Shown: positions 25,603 through 34,274 of the stretch, in pieces
Layout of the letters: every line of letters starts with the position of its first letter
Position numbering within the stretch: position 1 is the first letter of the stretch
NCBI RefSeq assembly: GCF_900106535.1
Contig: NZ_FNOH01000027.1
Location: forward strand, 1 to 45,765
DNA: 45,765 bases
Direction: 5' to 3'
Source: Myxococcus xanthus
GTDB lineage: Bacteria; Myxococcota; Myxococcia; Myxococcales; Myxococcaceae
The notes under the pieces: model-generated
What the model was told of the DNA's origin: nothing
The model's input: only the letters and a program-made list of their open reading frames with translations
Databases searched by the model: none
Position numbers and translations under genes: made by a program

Positions 25603-25685
25603 CCGCCTGAAACGCTCGCGTGCCGCATCCGTCAACCGGCGGGCCGGGTTGATTCGCTTTGCGTGGCGGAGCATCGTCCGCGGCC

Positions 25686-26111
25686 ATGAGTTCGAGCGAA
25701 CAAACCCAGACAGTCATGGCCCTGGCCGAAATCTTCGTTCCGCTGGCCGTGGGCATCCTCCAGGGCATCCTGGTGATGAAGTTCGTCAGGCCGCTGCTCA
25801 TGGAACGGCTGGGCGGGCTCGCCGGCCTGGTCCGCTCCCGGGCCAACACCTTCTTGGGCATCGTCCAGATGTTCCTGCTCCTGGGCGTGGTGGCGGCCTG
25901 CAACGCCGCCTACGCGCCGCAGACGCTCGCCTGGCTCCAGGAACGCGACATCCTCCCTTTCGAGCCCACGCTGCTCGTGCTGCGCATCTCCGCCATCATC
26001 GCCTCCTACCTGAGCGGAACCAACCTGGTCCATCTGGCCTCGGCCCTGTCGGACGACACGGAGTCGAACACGCTGGAGCCGCTGCCGCTCAACAACCGGC
26101 GCCAGCGGTGA
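25686..26111 (+). CDS. Small integral membrane protein
   Basis: A 141-residue protein with three predicted membrane helices: IFVPLAVGILQGILVMKFV, FLGIVQMFLLLGVVAACNA and VLRISAIIASYLSGTNLVHL. No family motif was recognised. ATG 25686 is preferred over the longer frame because the hydrophobic protein-like sequence starts just after it. Its 3' end overlaps the convergent TetR gene by 23 bases. Function unknown. Confidence 0.65.
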   Translation: MSSSEQTQTVMALAEIFVPLAVGILQGILVMKFVRPLLMERLGGLAGLVRSRANTFLGIVQMFLLLGVVAACNAAYAPQTLAWLQERDILPFEPTLLVLRISAIIASYLSGTNLVHLASALSDDTESNTLEPLPLNNRRQR

Positions 26112-26676
26112 CGCGCTCGATGAGCGCGAGCATCGCCTCGCGGTAGGCCTTCGCATCGCCGCCGGTGCTGATGGCCAGGGCCGCGCGGTCGAAGGCGGCG
26201 GACAGCAGGCTGGCGAGCGCTGGCACCAGCGACCCGTCCCCCAGCAAGGCGGCGAGCCCTTCTCGCAGCGAACCCGCGGCGGAGGACTCGTCGAGTGCCA
26301 TCATCTCCGCATGGCCGAACACCGCTGGCCCTTCCACGAGGAGCAGGCGCGTGCGGCCCGGGATGGCCATCGCGTCGAGGTAGGCCAGACTTCCAGCGAT
26401 GAGCGCCTCCCGCGCGCCCAAAGCCGGCGGCGTCGCCTGGTCGATGGCCCTGCGCAGCTCGGCGAATTCCCGCTCGAGCACCGCCCGCAGCAGCGCCTGC
26501 TTGTCCTCGAAGTGGTGGTAGAGCGCCCCGCGCGTCACGGCGGCGGCGGCCACCACCTCCGGCGTCGACGTCTGCGCGTACCCCTTCTCCACGAACAGCG
26601 CCCGGCTCGCGCTCACGAGCGCCTGCCGCGTCGTCGCGCTGCGCTCATCGTTGCTTCGTCGTGCCCTCGATTGCAT
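26089..26676 (-). CDS. TetR-family transcriptional regulator
   Basis: A 195-residue protein. The N-terminal DNA-binding domain is canonical: RQALVSASRALFVEKGY, TSTPEVVAAAAVTRGALYHHF and DKQALLRAVLE. The C-terminal part is a helical ligand domain (RTRLLLVEGPAVFGHAEM). It is divergent from a VOC-family gene across 57 bases that contain a CATAC-N9-GTATG palindrome overlapping its own start codon, so it probably represses itself and the VOC gene. Ligand unknown. Confidence 0.92.
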   Translation of the reverse strand: MQSRARRSNDERSATTRQALVSASRALFVEKGYAQTSTPEVVAAAAVTRGALYHHFEDKQALLRAVLEREFAELRRAIDQATPPALGAREALIAGSLAYLDAMAIPGRTRLLLVEGPAVFGHAEMMALDESSAAGSLREGLAALLGDGSLVPALASLLSAAFDRAALAISTGGDAKAYREAMLALIERVTAGAGC

Positions 26677-26692
26677 ACATGCAGCCTGTATG
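26674..26692. promoter_or_regulatory. Probable TetR operator
   Basis: Inverted repeat CATAC-N9-GTATG in the intergenic region between divergent TetR and VOC genes. It overlaps the TetR initiation codon and lies 42 bases before the VOC start. Confidence 0.55.
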
Positions 26693-26733
26693 TTACCTCA
26701 TTGAAAAACAAGCCCGAAGGAGAGCGGAAGCCC

Positions 26734-27162
26734 ATGAAAATCACCAGTTACTACCCGGTCATCATGACGAACGACGTCGCGGGTACGGCGGCGTTCTACA
26801 CGGCGCACTTCGGCTTCAGCCCGCGCTTCACCAGCGACTGGTACGTCCACCTCCAGTCGGACGATGCAGAGCATGTCGCGCTGGCCATCCTCGACGGCCG
26901 GCACGAAACGGTGCCGGCGGTGGCCCGGGGCACGGTGGCGGGGACCATCCTGAACTTCGAAGTGGAAGACCCGGACGCCGTCTACCGGGACGTGCAGGCC
27001 GCCGGCCTGCCCATCCACCTCCCGCTGAGGGACGAGGCGTTTGGCCAGCGGCACTTCATCACCGCGGACCCCAACGGGGTGCTCATCGACGTCATCAAGC
27101 CCATTCCGCCGAGCGAGGACTTCGCGAAGCAGTACGAGGCCAGCGCGCTTCCCGTCGGGTGA
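26734..27162 (+). CDS. VOC-family (glyoxalase/bleomycin-resistance-like) protein
   Basis: A 142-residue protein with the paired beta-alpha-beta-beta-beta units of the vicinal-oxygen-chelate fold: YYPVIMTNDVAGTAAFYTAHF, then DWYVHLQ, VALAILDG, TILNFEVEDPDAVYRDVQ, FGQRHFITADPNGVLIDVI. Members act as lyases, dioxygenases or antibiotic-binding proteins; substrate cannot be assigned. The start has a strong GAAGGAGA ribosome site. It is divergently coupled to the TetR gene, suggesting an inducible detoxification function. Confidence 0.88.
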   Translation: MKITSYYPVIMTNDVAGTAAFYTAHFGFSPRFTSDWYVHLQSDDAEHVALAILDGRHETVPAVARGTVAGTILNFEVEDPDAVYRDVQAAGLPIHLPLRDEAFGQRHFITADPNGVLIDVIKPIPPSEDFAKQYEASALPVG

Positions 27163-27169
27163 CGGCCGG

Positions 27170-27203
27170 GGCCGGAAGCCGCGTGGACGCGCGGCTCCCG
27201 GCC
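27170..27203. terminator. Bidirectional terminator between VOC and Hint-domain genes
   Basis: A 13-pair stem (GGCCGG-A-AGCCGCG / CGCGGCT-C-CCGGCC) with one A-C mismatch and a 6-base loop, placed between two convergent genes. Confidence 0.6.
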
Positions 27204-27219
27204 TGGCCAGACGCGAGTC

Positions 27220-29094
27220 TCAGCGCGACTGGGTGGAGCGGACGCCGTTGCGGAAGTCCGTGTGCCAGGCCTTGGGCAGGCGATTGAGGAGCGACACCTG
27301 CGGCTCGCGCTTCGGCGCCTGCAGTTCGTCCTGCATGGTCATGTCCCCCACCAGGAAGCCGCCCGCGTAGAGGGTGCGGCCATTCTTGCCCACCGCCAGC
27401 AGCTCCGGGTCCGTGCCCAGCCGCAGGTTGTAGACGCGCATCTTGTCAGGCGACACGGGGGTGATGGACGTCAGGGTGGAGACACCCTTCACGGTGCGAA
27501 CCTGGTCCTTCACCTTCAGGTTCTTGGCCGCCACCACCTTGCCGGTGCTCATGATGACGGGGTGCATCTCGGTGAGCGTCACGTCATGCCCCACGCTGTC
27601 GCGCAGACGGAAGAGCGGCTTGGCCTCGTTACCCCGCGCCACGTCGGTGACGGTCAGCACCGTGCCCTTGGCGTCGGCGATGACCTTGTCACCCAGCTTG
27701 ACGCTCTCCACCGGGGCGAGCGTGCCGTCCGCCAGCTTCACCTGGGTGCCCTCCGCCATGCAGCTATTCCAGAAGTAGATGTTCGGCGTGACGCCCGTGG
27801 TCGGCATCGGGTAGGTGACGAAGAAGGACTTCACCTTGGTGTTGCAGCGCACCTTGCCGGCGACGTGGATGTTGAAGCGCGTCAGCTCATTGATGATGGT
27901 CTCCGCCGCGCACGAATCCGGACTGGTGCCCGAGCCCTGTCCCGGGAGGTTGAACAGCCAGTTCACGTTCGTCAGCACGTTGATGTAGCTCTGGTTCCCG
28001 CCAATGGGGATGGAGTTGGCGAAGAACGTCTCATTGAGGCACGTGCGCCCCGTCTGCGCGGCGATGAGCTGGACACGCGCCCGGTCAATCTGCGCCACTA
28101 CGCACTGGAAGCCGCCTTCCGCGCCAGCGCTCAGCGTGCCGCGCACCGGGACGTAGAGGTTCTGGTAGTTGTAGGGCGCATTGAAGGCCCAGAAGTCCGA
28201 GGCGTTCAGCACGCCCGGCTGGTTGGAATAGGACGCCGCCACGCCGGTGGGCGACGGAGGATAGGGCGCCAGCGTGCCGTTCTGGTAGCCGGCGACCGCG
28301 TAGTCGCAGTCCGCGCCACCACGGAGTTGACAGGCCACGATTTCGGCGCGGGACGCCTGCTCCAACACCTTGCGCGGGTGCGTGAAGGTCAACGTCGTGG
28401 GCGCGTTCAGCGCCGCCGCGCGCTCGACGATGTACGAGGTCTGGTCGATGTTGGGCCCCATGGCCATTACCAGGGACTCCATGCGGAGCGTGCGCCCCTT
28501 GCCCGTGGCAATCGTGGCGGGAGCCTTCACGTCATCGAAGCCCATTCCACCGCCGTACTCTTCTCCCGCATCAGAGGAGACGAGCACCGTCTGGGTCTCA
28601 TCCTCGTTGACGTCGTAGTTGAAGAGGTCGGCGTAGATGTAATCCGCGCCGTCCTTGCACACCACCTCCACCACGGGGAAGAAGGTGGTGTAGCCATTGT
28701 TGGTGGCGACGTGCGGCTGGCTGTACTTGAGGAAGTGGTTGCACCAGGCCCGCTCCGTCTCCACCTGATTGGCGACGCCTTGACGCGCCAGCGCCCGCTC
28801 ACGGCCTGCGTCCAGCCGGCGGAAGAGTTCAGGGGAGTTCTTCGCGTCCTTCCCTGCGGAGCGCAGGCGCCCCTGCAGGAACTTCCAGTCGCGCTCGTCC
28901 GACAGGTCCAGATTGATTTGGAACTGCCCCGTCCGCTGGCTGATTTCGTCGAACTTCCGCGTCAGCCGCCCGGACTCCGCCAGGTTCGCCTCGGGCGCCT
29001 TGAGCGCATTACTCCAACCCAGGTTCATCAACATGAGACCCGCGACAGGAACCACCTGAGCCAATCGCTTCCACATCCCAGTCTTCCGATGCAT
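27220..29094 (-). CDS. Secreted protein with C-terminal Hint (hedgehog/intein-like) domain
   Basis: A 624-residue protein. The N-terminus (HRKTGMWKRLAQVVPVAGLM) is a signal peptide. Residues about 40-440 form an unrecognised extracellular region with several Cys (AWCNHFLKY, VEVVCKDGADYIYAD). A Hint module occupies about 445-584: nucleophile Cys445 in NSCMAEGTQVKLADG, VESVKLGDKVIA, block-B-like TLTEMHPVIMSTG, and VYNLRLGTDPELLAVGKNG. The expected C-terminal His-Asn is replaced by GGFLVGD, so C-terminal splicing chemistry is unlikely. N-terminal S-acyl shift with cleavage, as in hedgehog or type-B bacterial intein-like domains, remains possible. ATG 29094 has AAAGGAGAGG just upstream. It is a single-gene unit, convergent with the VOC gene. 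Function unknown. Confidence 0.8.
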   Translation of the reverse strand: MHRKTGMWKRLAQVVPVAGLMLMNLGWSNALKAPEANLAESGRLTRKFDEISQRTGQFQINLDLSDERDWKFLQGRLRSAGKDAKNSPELFRRLDAGRERALARQGVANQVETERAWCNHFLKYSQPHVATNNGYTTFFPVVEVVCKDGADYIYADLFNYDVNEDETQTVLVSSDAGEEYGGGMGFDDVKAPATIATGKGRTLRMESLVMAMGPNIDQTSYIVERAAALNAPTTLTFTHPRKVLEQASRAEIVACQLRGGADCDYAVAGYQNGTLAPYPPSPTGVAASYSNQPGVLNASDFWAFNAPYNYQNLYVPVRGTLSAGAEGGFQCVVAQIDRARVQLIAAQTGRTCLNETFFANSIPIGGNQSYINVLTNVNWLFNLPGQGSGTSPDSCAAETIINELTRFNIHVAGKVRCNTKVKSFFVTYPMPTTGVTPNIYFWNSCMAEGTQVKLADGTLAPVESVKLGDKVIADAKGTVLTVTDVARGNEAKPLFRLRDSVGHDVTLTEMHPVIMSTGKVVAAKNLKVKDQVRTVKGVSTLTSITPVSPDKMRVYNLRLGTDPELLAVGKNGRTLYAGGFLVGDMTMQDELQAPKREPQVSLLNRLPKAWHTDFRNGVRSTQSR

Positions 29095-30277
29095 GTCCTC
29101 TCCTTTGCGCACATACGACACCCGGCAAAGGGCATCCCAGACAAAGACTCTTGAAATACGCTCACGAACCCGCGCGAACCCGTTCCGCACGCGGCAGCGC
29201 CGCGACGGTGGTTCCAGACGGATGCCCCCGCATCAAAACGACACGAACATCCCGCCCATCACCCCAGACAGGCCTCAAAATGGAACTCAGCCAAAACAAT
29301 CCCATACAGAAACGCCCGCATGCTGCATGGCAGCCAATTCACTCGCAATAGCACCTGCCCACTACTCACAGTGAATAGTGGCCTTTTGGCCGGAGTTCCC
29401 GCGTTTGCACTGTCGGTTGTCAGACGCTCATCCCAAGCCCGACCCTTGCACACCTTGCGCATGGGCTTGGGAGGTCTGCTGTGCCTCGACATCCTGGTCG
29501 AGGCGCACGCCATCCACGGCACCGGCGCGGACGGCCAGGTGCCGCGGCGGTACCAGGACCCGGCGCCACGACGCTCCGCCATGGCGCCGGAGCATGGACC
29601 GGCCCCAGGCCCAGCGCGTGACGATCTTGGGCGCAATCCCGCGCAGCGGCCCTGGCAGCGCGTCCAGCATGCCCCCAGCGAGGGCAGCGCGTGGCGCCCC
29701 TGGTACACCGACGCCAGACGGAGACGCCAGTAGGGGTTGAAGAAGTGGGGCTGCTCCGCTGTGTACGATTGGCGTATGCGTCGACTTGCGGCGCCGCCCC
29801 TGCACGAAACCCCAATCCTGTTCACGGAGCCAGGAGTAACCGGGTTCGCCTTGACGAGTCGCACGACCTGACGGGTACGCACCAACGCGGGGACGCCAGG
29901 CCCACCCGGTGCGCGTGAGGCCACGCCCCCTCGGCCAGCGACATCCGCATCGACGCTGGCCAGGACACCGCGCGCGGCGGATGGCGCCGTGCCACCTGAT
30001 GCCCCCGCCCCCCATCCACCCGCCAGGGCCCGGCGCCGTCCGGAGAATGCGCTCCGCCATGCCGCAGGCACGACAGACACGGAAAGGCTGTGTTTCACGC
30101 AACCTCATCCAATGACTTCTCACGACTTGAGAACACCGATTGTTTCTCGAATTCGCCGCACCTGAGCAACCCTGAAACATCACACGGGGTATGAGACCCT
30201 GGCGAAATGCGCCACGCCGGTTTCACCCTGAGCGCGGTGGCGAATCTCATCGAAAAGACACATGCGATTGTTTATAG
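29095..30277. other. 1.2-kb region without an intact gene; possible decayed gene on minus strand
   Basis: 29095-29400 is relatively AT-rich and probably carries the promoter of the Hint-domain gene. Between about 29430 and 29870 the minus strand gives protein-like pieces in three frames (FFNPYWRLRLASVYQGRHAL, then MLDALPGPLRGIAPKIVTRW, then VDGVRLDQDVEAQ). This suggests a gene broken by several frameshifts; I do not recognise the family. 29900-30277 shows nothing beyond a possible promoter before the next gene. All long open frames here look like GC-rich shadows. Confidence 0.45.
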
Positions 30278-31033
30278 GTGCGTGTACTTTTCGATACGGC
30301 TCTGGAGGCTTCACTGAAGCGCTCGCACACCCGGGAATTCCCCACGCACGTCCTGTACTGGCTCGCCGCTGGCTTCGCCCTGATTTACGTGGTGGCCGCG
30401 GCGTTTCTCTCGTTCGGCAAGATTTACCTGCTCCCGCAGGACTTCATCAAAGGGCTCTTCCGCTACCACTCCGCGCAAATCGTCCTGCTGGCGGGCATCC
30501 CCTGCGGCCTCTATTTCATCTTCTGGCGGGCCAGCGACTTGTTCTCATGGCTGGCCGCGCCGCCCAAGCTGGTGGTGGATGAGGAGTGCCTGCGCGCGGG
30601 TGACACGCGCATCGCATGGCGGAACGTGAGCGCCATCATCACGGTGCAGAACCACGACCGGCTCGTCCTGCGCCACCGCGGGGGCACCTACCGGCTGAGG
30701 TTGAACCTGTGGAGCGACGCGGACGAGCTGTACGCCCACGTCACGGACCATGTCGTCGATGCGCTGATTGACGGCGTGCACCGGCAGGTCAACGCCGGCA
30801 AGACGGTGCAGTTCGGGCCCCTCTCGCTCAGTGGCGCCGGGCTGACGCACAAGAAGCGGCTGATGCGCTGGGACGACATCGAGAGCATCCGCTTCCAGGA
30901 CGAGTTCGGCGACGGTGTCTCCACCCGCGAGCTGATCATCGCCGCCCAGGGCAAGCCGCTCAAGATTGACGAGGCCCGCATCGTCAACGCGCCCGTCCTC
31001 CTGGCCTACCTGTCGCAACGGCTGGCCAGCTGA
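30278..31033 (+). CDS. Two-TM membrane protein with PH-like domain
   Basis: A 251-residue protein from GTG 30278. Two membrane helices (YWLAAGFALIYVVAAAFLSF and IVLLAGIPCGLYFIFW) precede a cytoplasmic beta-rich region with two PH-like pieces. The first is PPKLVVDEECLRAG, IAWRNVSAIITVQNHDRLVL; the second is VQFGPLSLSGAGL, MRWDDIESIRFQDEFG, RELIIAAQGKPLKI. The W-DI-I pattern is typical of bacterial PH/EbsA-like domains. No clear ribosome site precedes the GTG and TATAGG lies only a few bases upstream, so the start is uncertain. A second, shorter protein of similar build follows in the same direction, 28 bases downstream. Confidence 0.7.
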   Translation: MRVLFDTALEASLKRSHTREFPTHVLYWLAAGFALIYVVAAAFLSFGKIYLLPQDFIKGLFRYHSAQIVLLAGIPCGLYFIFWRASDLFSWLAAPPKLVVDEECLRAGDTRIAWRNVSAIITVQNHDRLVLRHRGGTYRLRLNLWSDADELYAHVTDHVVDALIDGVHRQVNAGKTVQFGPLSLSGAGLTHKKRLMRWDDIESIRFQDEFGDGVSTRELIIAAQGKPLKIDEARIVNAPVLLAYLSQRLAS

Positions 31034-31061
31034 CTCCCTTTCCCCTCACAGGTCGCACGTC

Positions 31062-31562
31062 ATGGAAATCTACAGTTCCTCGCAGAACAAGCAGAAGACG
31101 CTGAAGCCGCGCGAGGTCTATTACTCGCGCACGAAGCTCATCATCGGTGTGGTCATCTGGACGGTGGCCTCGGGCCTCTGTGGCATCCTCACCTTCCGGC
31201 TGGCGAACAGTCTCGGCGCGATGGCGCTCTGCGGGGCGGTCAACCTCTGCATGGTCTGGATGCTCTACGGCTGCATCAGGCCGCTGGGCAACCTGGACAA
31301 GCCCGCGCTGATCATCGGTCGGGATGGCATCCGCTTCGAGGATGGCCTGCTGATTGAATGGGCCGACATGACCGAGAATACCTATTACAGCCAGTCCTAC
31401 ATGGGCATCCCCACGCTCAAGATGATTCAAATCAAGACCACGCTGGACAAGCCCAAGACGAAGAAGATGCGGGTGGCGGCGCTCGACATCGACAGCGACG
31501 AATACCTGGAGCTCTGCGACACCTACAGCAAGCGCGCGGCGCTGGCCCCCGCACGGGCGTAG
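31062..31562 (+). CDS. Two-TM membrane protein with short PH-like domain
   Basis: A 166-residue protein. Two helices (LIIGVVIWTVASGLCGILTF and MALCGAVNLCMVWMLYGCI) are followed by a PH-like strand set: LIIGRDGIRFEDGLLIEWADM, then a Tyr-rich YYSQSYMG, then IQIKTTLD. Layout is like the preceding gene, and the two are probably an operon. ATG 31062 is chosen because the upstream extension of the frame overlaps the preceding gene. Function unknown. Confidence 0.7.
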   Translation: MEIYSSSQNKQKTLKPREVYYSRTKLIIGVVIWTVASGLCGILTFRLANSLGAMALCGAVNLCMVWMLYGCIRPLGNLDKPALIIGRDGIRFEDGLLIEWADMTENTYYSQSYMGIPTLKMIQIKTTLDKPKTKKMRVAALDIDSDEYLELCDTYSKRAALAPARA

Positions 31563-31760
31563 CGAGAAACCTGGCACCGCGCCGGCATGAAGGCTGGCAC
31601 GGCGCCACGTCGGAACGCCCCTGGGGAGATACCGGGGGCGCCCGGCCAGTGGTAGCAGGGTGACACTGCCGCGGAGACACGCGCGAGCAGGTCCTCGGTC
31701 TCCAGCCATGCCTCACCCGACAACAGCGGGAGCTGCGCGCCAAGTGCGGCTCCGCCGCCC

Positions 31761-32309
31761 TCAGCCCGTGAAGCGCTCGACGAGCAACTCCAGGCGCTGA
31801 CGCAACACCCGCGTCGTGGGCAGGTCGGACTGGAGCCCGTCGACGGCCAGCATGAACACCTCGGCGAGCGGCCGCGACTCCAGAACGGCCTGCGTGTACT
31901 TGAGCCAGCGTCGGCGATGTCTCGCCTCCACCTCCGGCAACAGCCGCTCGCAGGCGGTGTAGAACTCGGAGGCCATGGGCGCCCCGGCCATCAACTCCCA
32001 CGGCTCCAGGAGGATGATTTCGTACACCTGGAGCAGTTTGTCGCCCGCGGCGCCCGGCCGCGCCAGCACCTGCTCCACGCGCGGGTAGCGCGCTTCGAAC
32101 AGGGATTCGAAGACGGCCGCGAAGATGTCCTCCTTGTTCTTGAACTTCAGATACAGGAGCGGCCGCGACAGGTTCGCCCGCTTCGCGATGTCATCCAGGG
32201 ACGTCTTCGCGTAGCCGAAGCGCAGGAAGCACTCCAGGGCCGCGTCGAGAATCGCCGTCCGGCGCAACGCATCACGCTCTTCGCTCCTGGTGCCCGCCAT
32301 GCGGAACAA
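31761..32309 (-). CDS. TetR-family transcriptional regulator
   Basis: A 182-codon frame from TTG 32309; ATG 32300 (MAGTRSEERDAL) is the likelier start and gives 179 residues. The HTH domain is clear: RRTAILDAALECFLRFGY, TSLDDIAKRANLSRPLLY and KEDIFAAVFESLF. The C-terminal helices (LEPWELMAGAPMASEFY) resemble ligand domains of drug- or lipid-responsive members. It is divergent from an MBL-fold hydrolase gene, with a long palindrome in the shared 54-64 base promoter region, so it probably represses both. About 200 bases between it and the preceding PH-like gene hold nothing recognised. Confidence 0.9.
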   Translation of the reverse strand: MFRMAGTRSEERDALRRTAILDAALECFLRFGYAKTSLDDIAKRANLSRPLLYLKFKNKEDIFAAVFESLFEARYPRVEQVLARPGAAGDKLLQVYEIILLEPWELMAGAPMASEFYTACERLLPEVEARHRRRWLKYTQAVLESRPLAEVFMLAVDGLQSDLPTTRVLRQRLELLVERFTG

Positions 32310-32338
32310 ATTGACAAGAATGTCCTATTTCGTCAATT
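32309..32338. promoter_or_regulatory. Probable TetR operator
   Basis: Perfect arms AATTGAC and GTCAATT are separated by 16 bases, and the near-dyad continues inward (GACAAGAAT / ATTTCGTC). It is AT-rich against its surroundings and lies between the divergent TetR and MBL-fold genes. Confidence 0.6.
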
Positions 32339-32363
32339 CATCACCGCCTAACGACGAGCGCGG

Positions 32364-33533
32364 GTGGACGGCATGACGTGGCGAAGGAGGCTGGCGTATG
32401 CGGCAATGGGAACGGCGGCGCTGCTGGCCCTGCTGCTGACGGTGGTCACCATCCAGGCCTGGCCGGCGCTGGGTCAGGCCGCGGACGGCGCGCGGCGGGC
32501 ACGCATGGAGCGCTCGCCCCAGTGGCAGGACGGGCACTTCGACAACCCGCAGCCCCTGCGCAACGACACCTGGGGCTCCATCGCGAGCATGTTCAGCGCC
32601 AGTCCCGACGTGAGCCCTGCCCAGGGAGCGCTGCCCTCGGTGACGCTGGACGGGAGCGCGTTCGGCGCGCCGCCCGCCACCGGCCTTCGCGTCACATGGT
32701 TCGGGCACTCGACGTCGCTCGTGGAGCTGGACGGTCAGCGGATTCTCATCGACCCGGTGTGGAGTGAGCGCGCGTCGCCCCTGAGCTGGATAGGACCGCG
32801 CCGCTGGTACGCCCCGCCCCTGGCGCTGACGGAGTTGCCCGCCGTCGACGCGGTCGCCATCTCCCATGACCACTACGACCACTTGGACCATCGAACGCTG
32901 TTGGCGATGAAGGACTGGGACACGTCCTTCATCGTGCCGCTCGGCGTCGGTGCACACCTGGTGGGCTGGGGTATCCCCGAGTCGCGCATCATCGAGCTCG
33001 ACTGGTGGGAGCGTGCGCGCGTGGGAGCGCTGGAGGTCGTCTGCACCCCCGCCCGGCATGCCTCGGGCCGGACGGGCATCGACAAGGACGCGACGCTGTG
33101 GGCGGGCTTCGCGTTCCTGGGCCCCAAGCACCGCGTGTACTACTCGGGCGACACGGGCCTGTTCCCCGCAATGAAGGACATTGGCGAGCGGCTGGGGCCC
33201 TTCGACCTGACGATGATTGAGGTGGGCCAGTACCACAGCGCGTGGCCCGACTGGCACATCGGCCCCGAGCAGGCCATCACCGCGCATCAGTGGGTCCGGG
33301 GGCGCGTGCTGCTGCCGGTACACTGGGGCCTGTTCACCCTCGCGCTCCACGGATGGACGGAGCCCATTGAACGCGTGCTCGCGGCGGGTGAGGCCACGGG
33401 CGTGAGCGTCATCGTCCCGAAGCCGGGTGAGCGCGTCGAACCCGGTGCGCCGTCCTCCCTCGAACGCTGGTGGCCCTCGCTGCCGTGGAACACGGCGGCG
33501 CAGGACCCCATCGTCTCCACCCAGTTGGACTGA
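32364..33533 (+). CDS. MBL-fold metal-dependent hydrolase (NAPE-PLD/UlaG-like), membrane-anchored
   Basis: A 389-residue protein with an N-terminal membrane anchor (AAMGTAALLALLLTVVTIQ). The body is a metallo-beta-lactamase fold of the kind shared by N-acyl-phosphatidylethanolamine phospholipase D and related lactonases: VTWFGHSTSLVELDG, then SHDHYDHLD with metal ligands His168, His170, Asp172 and His173, then VVCTPARHASGRTG, VYYSGDTG and LLPVHWGLFTLALHGW. Known relatives hydrolyse phospholipids or lactones; the exact substrate here is unknown. Start GTG 32364 or ATG 32373. The divergent TetR gene and palindrome suggest induction by a hydrophobic substrate. Confidence 0.87.
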   Translation: MDGMTWRRRLAYAAMGTAALLALLLTVVTIQAWPALGQAADGARRARMERSPQWQDGHFDNPQPLRNDTWGSIASMFSASPDVSPAQGALPSVTLDGSAFGAPPATGLRVTWFGHSTSLVELDGQRILIDPVWSERASPLSWIGPRRWYAPPLALTELPAVDAVAISHDHYDHLDHRTLLAMKDWDTSFIVPLGVGAHLVGWGIPESRIIELDWWERARVGALEVVCTPARHASGRTGIDKDATLWAGFAFLGPKHRVYYSGDTGLFPAMKDIGERLGPFDLTMIEVGQYHSAWPDWHIGPEQAITAHQWVRGRVLLPVHWGLFTLALHGWTEPIERVLAAGEATGVSVIVPKPGERVEPGAPSSLERWWPSLPWNTAAQDPIVSTQLD

Positions 33534-33665
33534 CGTCCCTGCCCCGAACTGTCTGAGCGCCAGTGCCCGCCCGCCTGCCCTCCGGGGTGACGCCTGCCTG
33601 CCCGCCCGGCCCAGGTGCCCTTCCTCGCGCCAGGAAGCACCTTGAGCGCGGGAGGCAGAGAGCGG

Positions 33666-34226
33666 ATGAACAGACGACTCGCTTCGTTTTTCCGAAGAGA
33701 CCCGGCCGAAGTCCAGGGCGCGTATTTCCTGCTGAAGGGCCTGTTGCCCTGGCTCCAGCCGAAGCGGGTCACCCGGTTCACCGGGCCCATCCGCGAAGGC
33801 TGGTTGATGAAGACGGTGGGCGGACTCGCCGGCACGGTGGGCGCGACGCTCCTGTCCGCGCACCGCCATGGCCGCGTCACGCCGGAGCTCAGGAAGCTGG
33901 GCATCTGGAGCGCGCTCACGCTCCTGGTGGTCGACGTCTCCACGTACACCACGAACCGGAAGCGGCGCTCCCCCGTCTTCCTGGCCGACGCGGCCATTCA
34001 GGCCGCGCTGCTCGCGGCGCAGTGGCGCGCGCGCAGCCGCATGCCGGTGGTCATCGACGCACGCGCCTCCAGCCTTCGCGACCCGTCGCGGTACGGTGCG
34101 GGCGAGCACGGACGGTGGAACATCCTCCCCGGCGAGTCACGCGACGCGGCGGGCAATCGCGACATCGTCGACGAAGGCTCCATGTCTTCGTTTCCCGCCA
34201 GCGACCCGCCTTCCTACATGGGTTGA
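33666..34226 (+). CDS. Small membrane protein of unknown function
   Basis: A 186-residue protein starting MNRRLASFFRRDPAEVQGAY, with GGGAGG nine bases upstream. It has hydrophobic segments at VGGLAGTVGATLLSA, LGIWSALTLLVVDVSTY and DAAIQAALLAAQW. The C-terminal 60 residues are hydrophilic (SLRDPSRYG, GRWNILPGE). No family recognised. It may be co-transcribed with the next two genes. Confidence 0.65.
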   Translation: MNRRLASFFRRDPAEVQGAYFLLKGLLPWLQPKRVTRFTGPIREGWLMKTVGGLAGTVGATLLSAHRHGRVTPELRKLGIWSALTLLVVDVSTYTTNRKRRSPVFLADAAIQAALLAAQWRARSRMPVVIDARASSLRDPSRYGAGEHGRWNILPGESRDAAGNRDIVDEGSMSSFPASDPPSYMG

Positions 34227-34274
34227 CCGCTTCGCCGCTGGGTCTCCCGGAGCGGCCGGTGTAAACCGGGGAGC

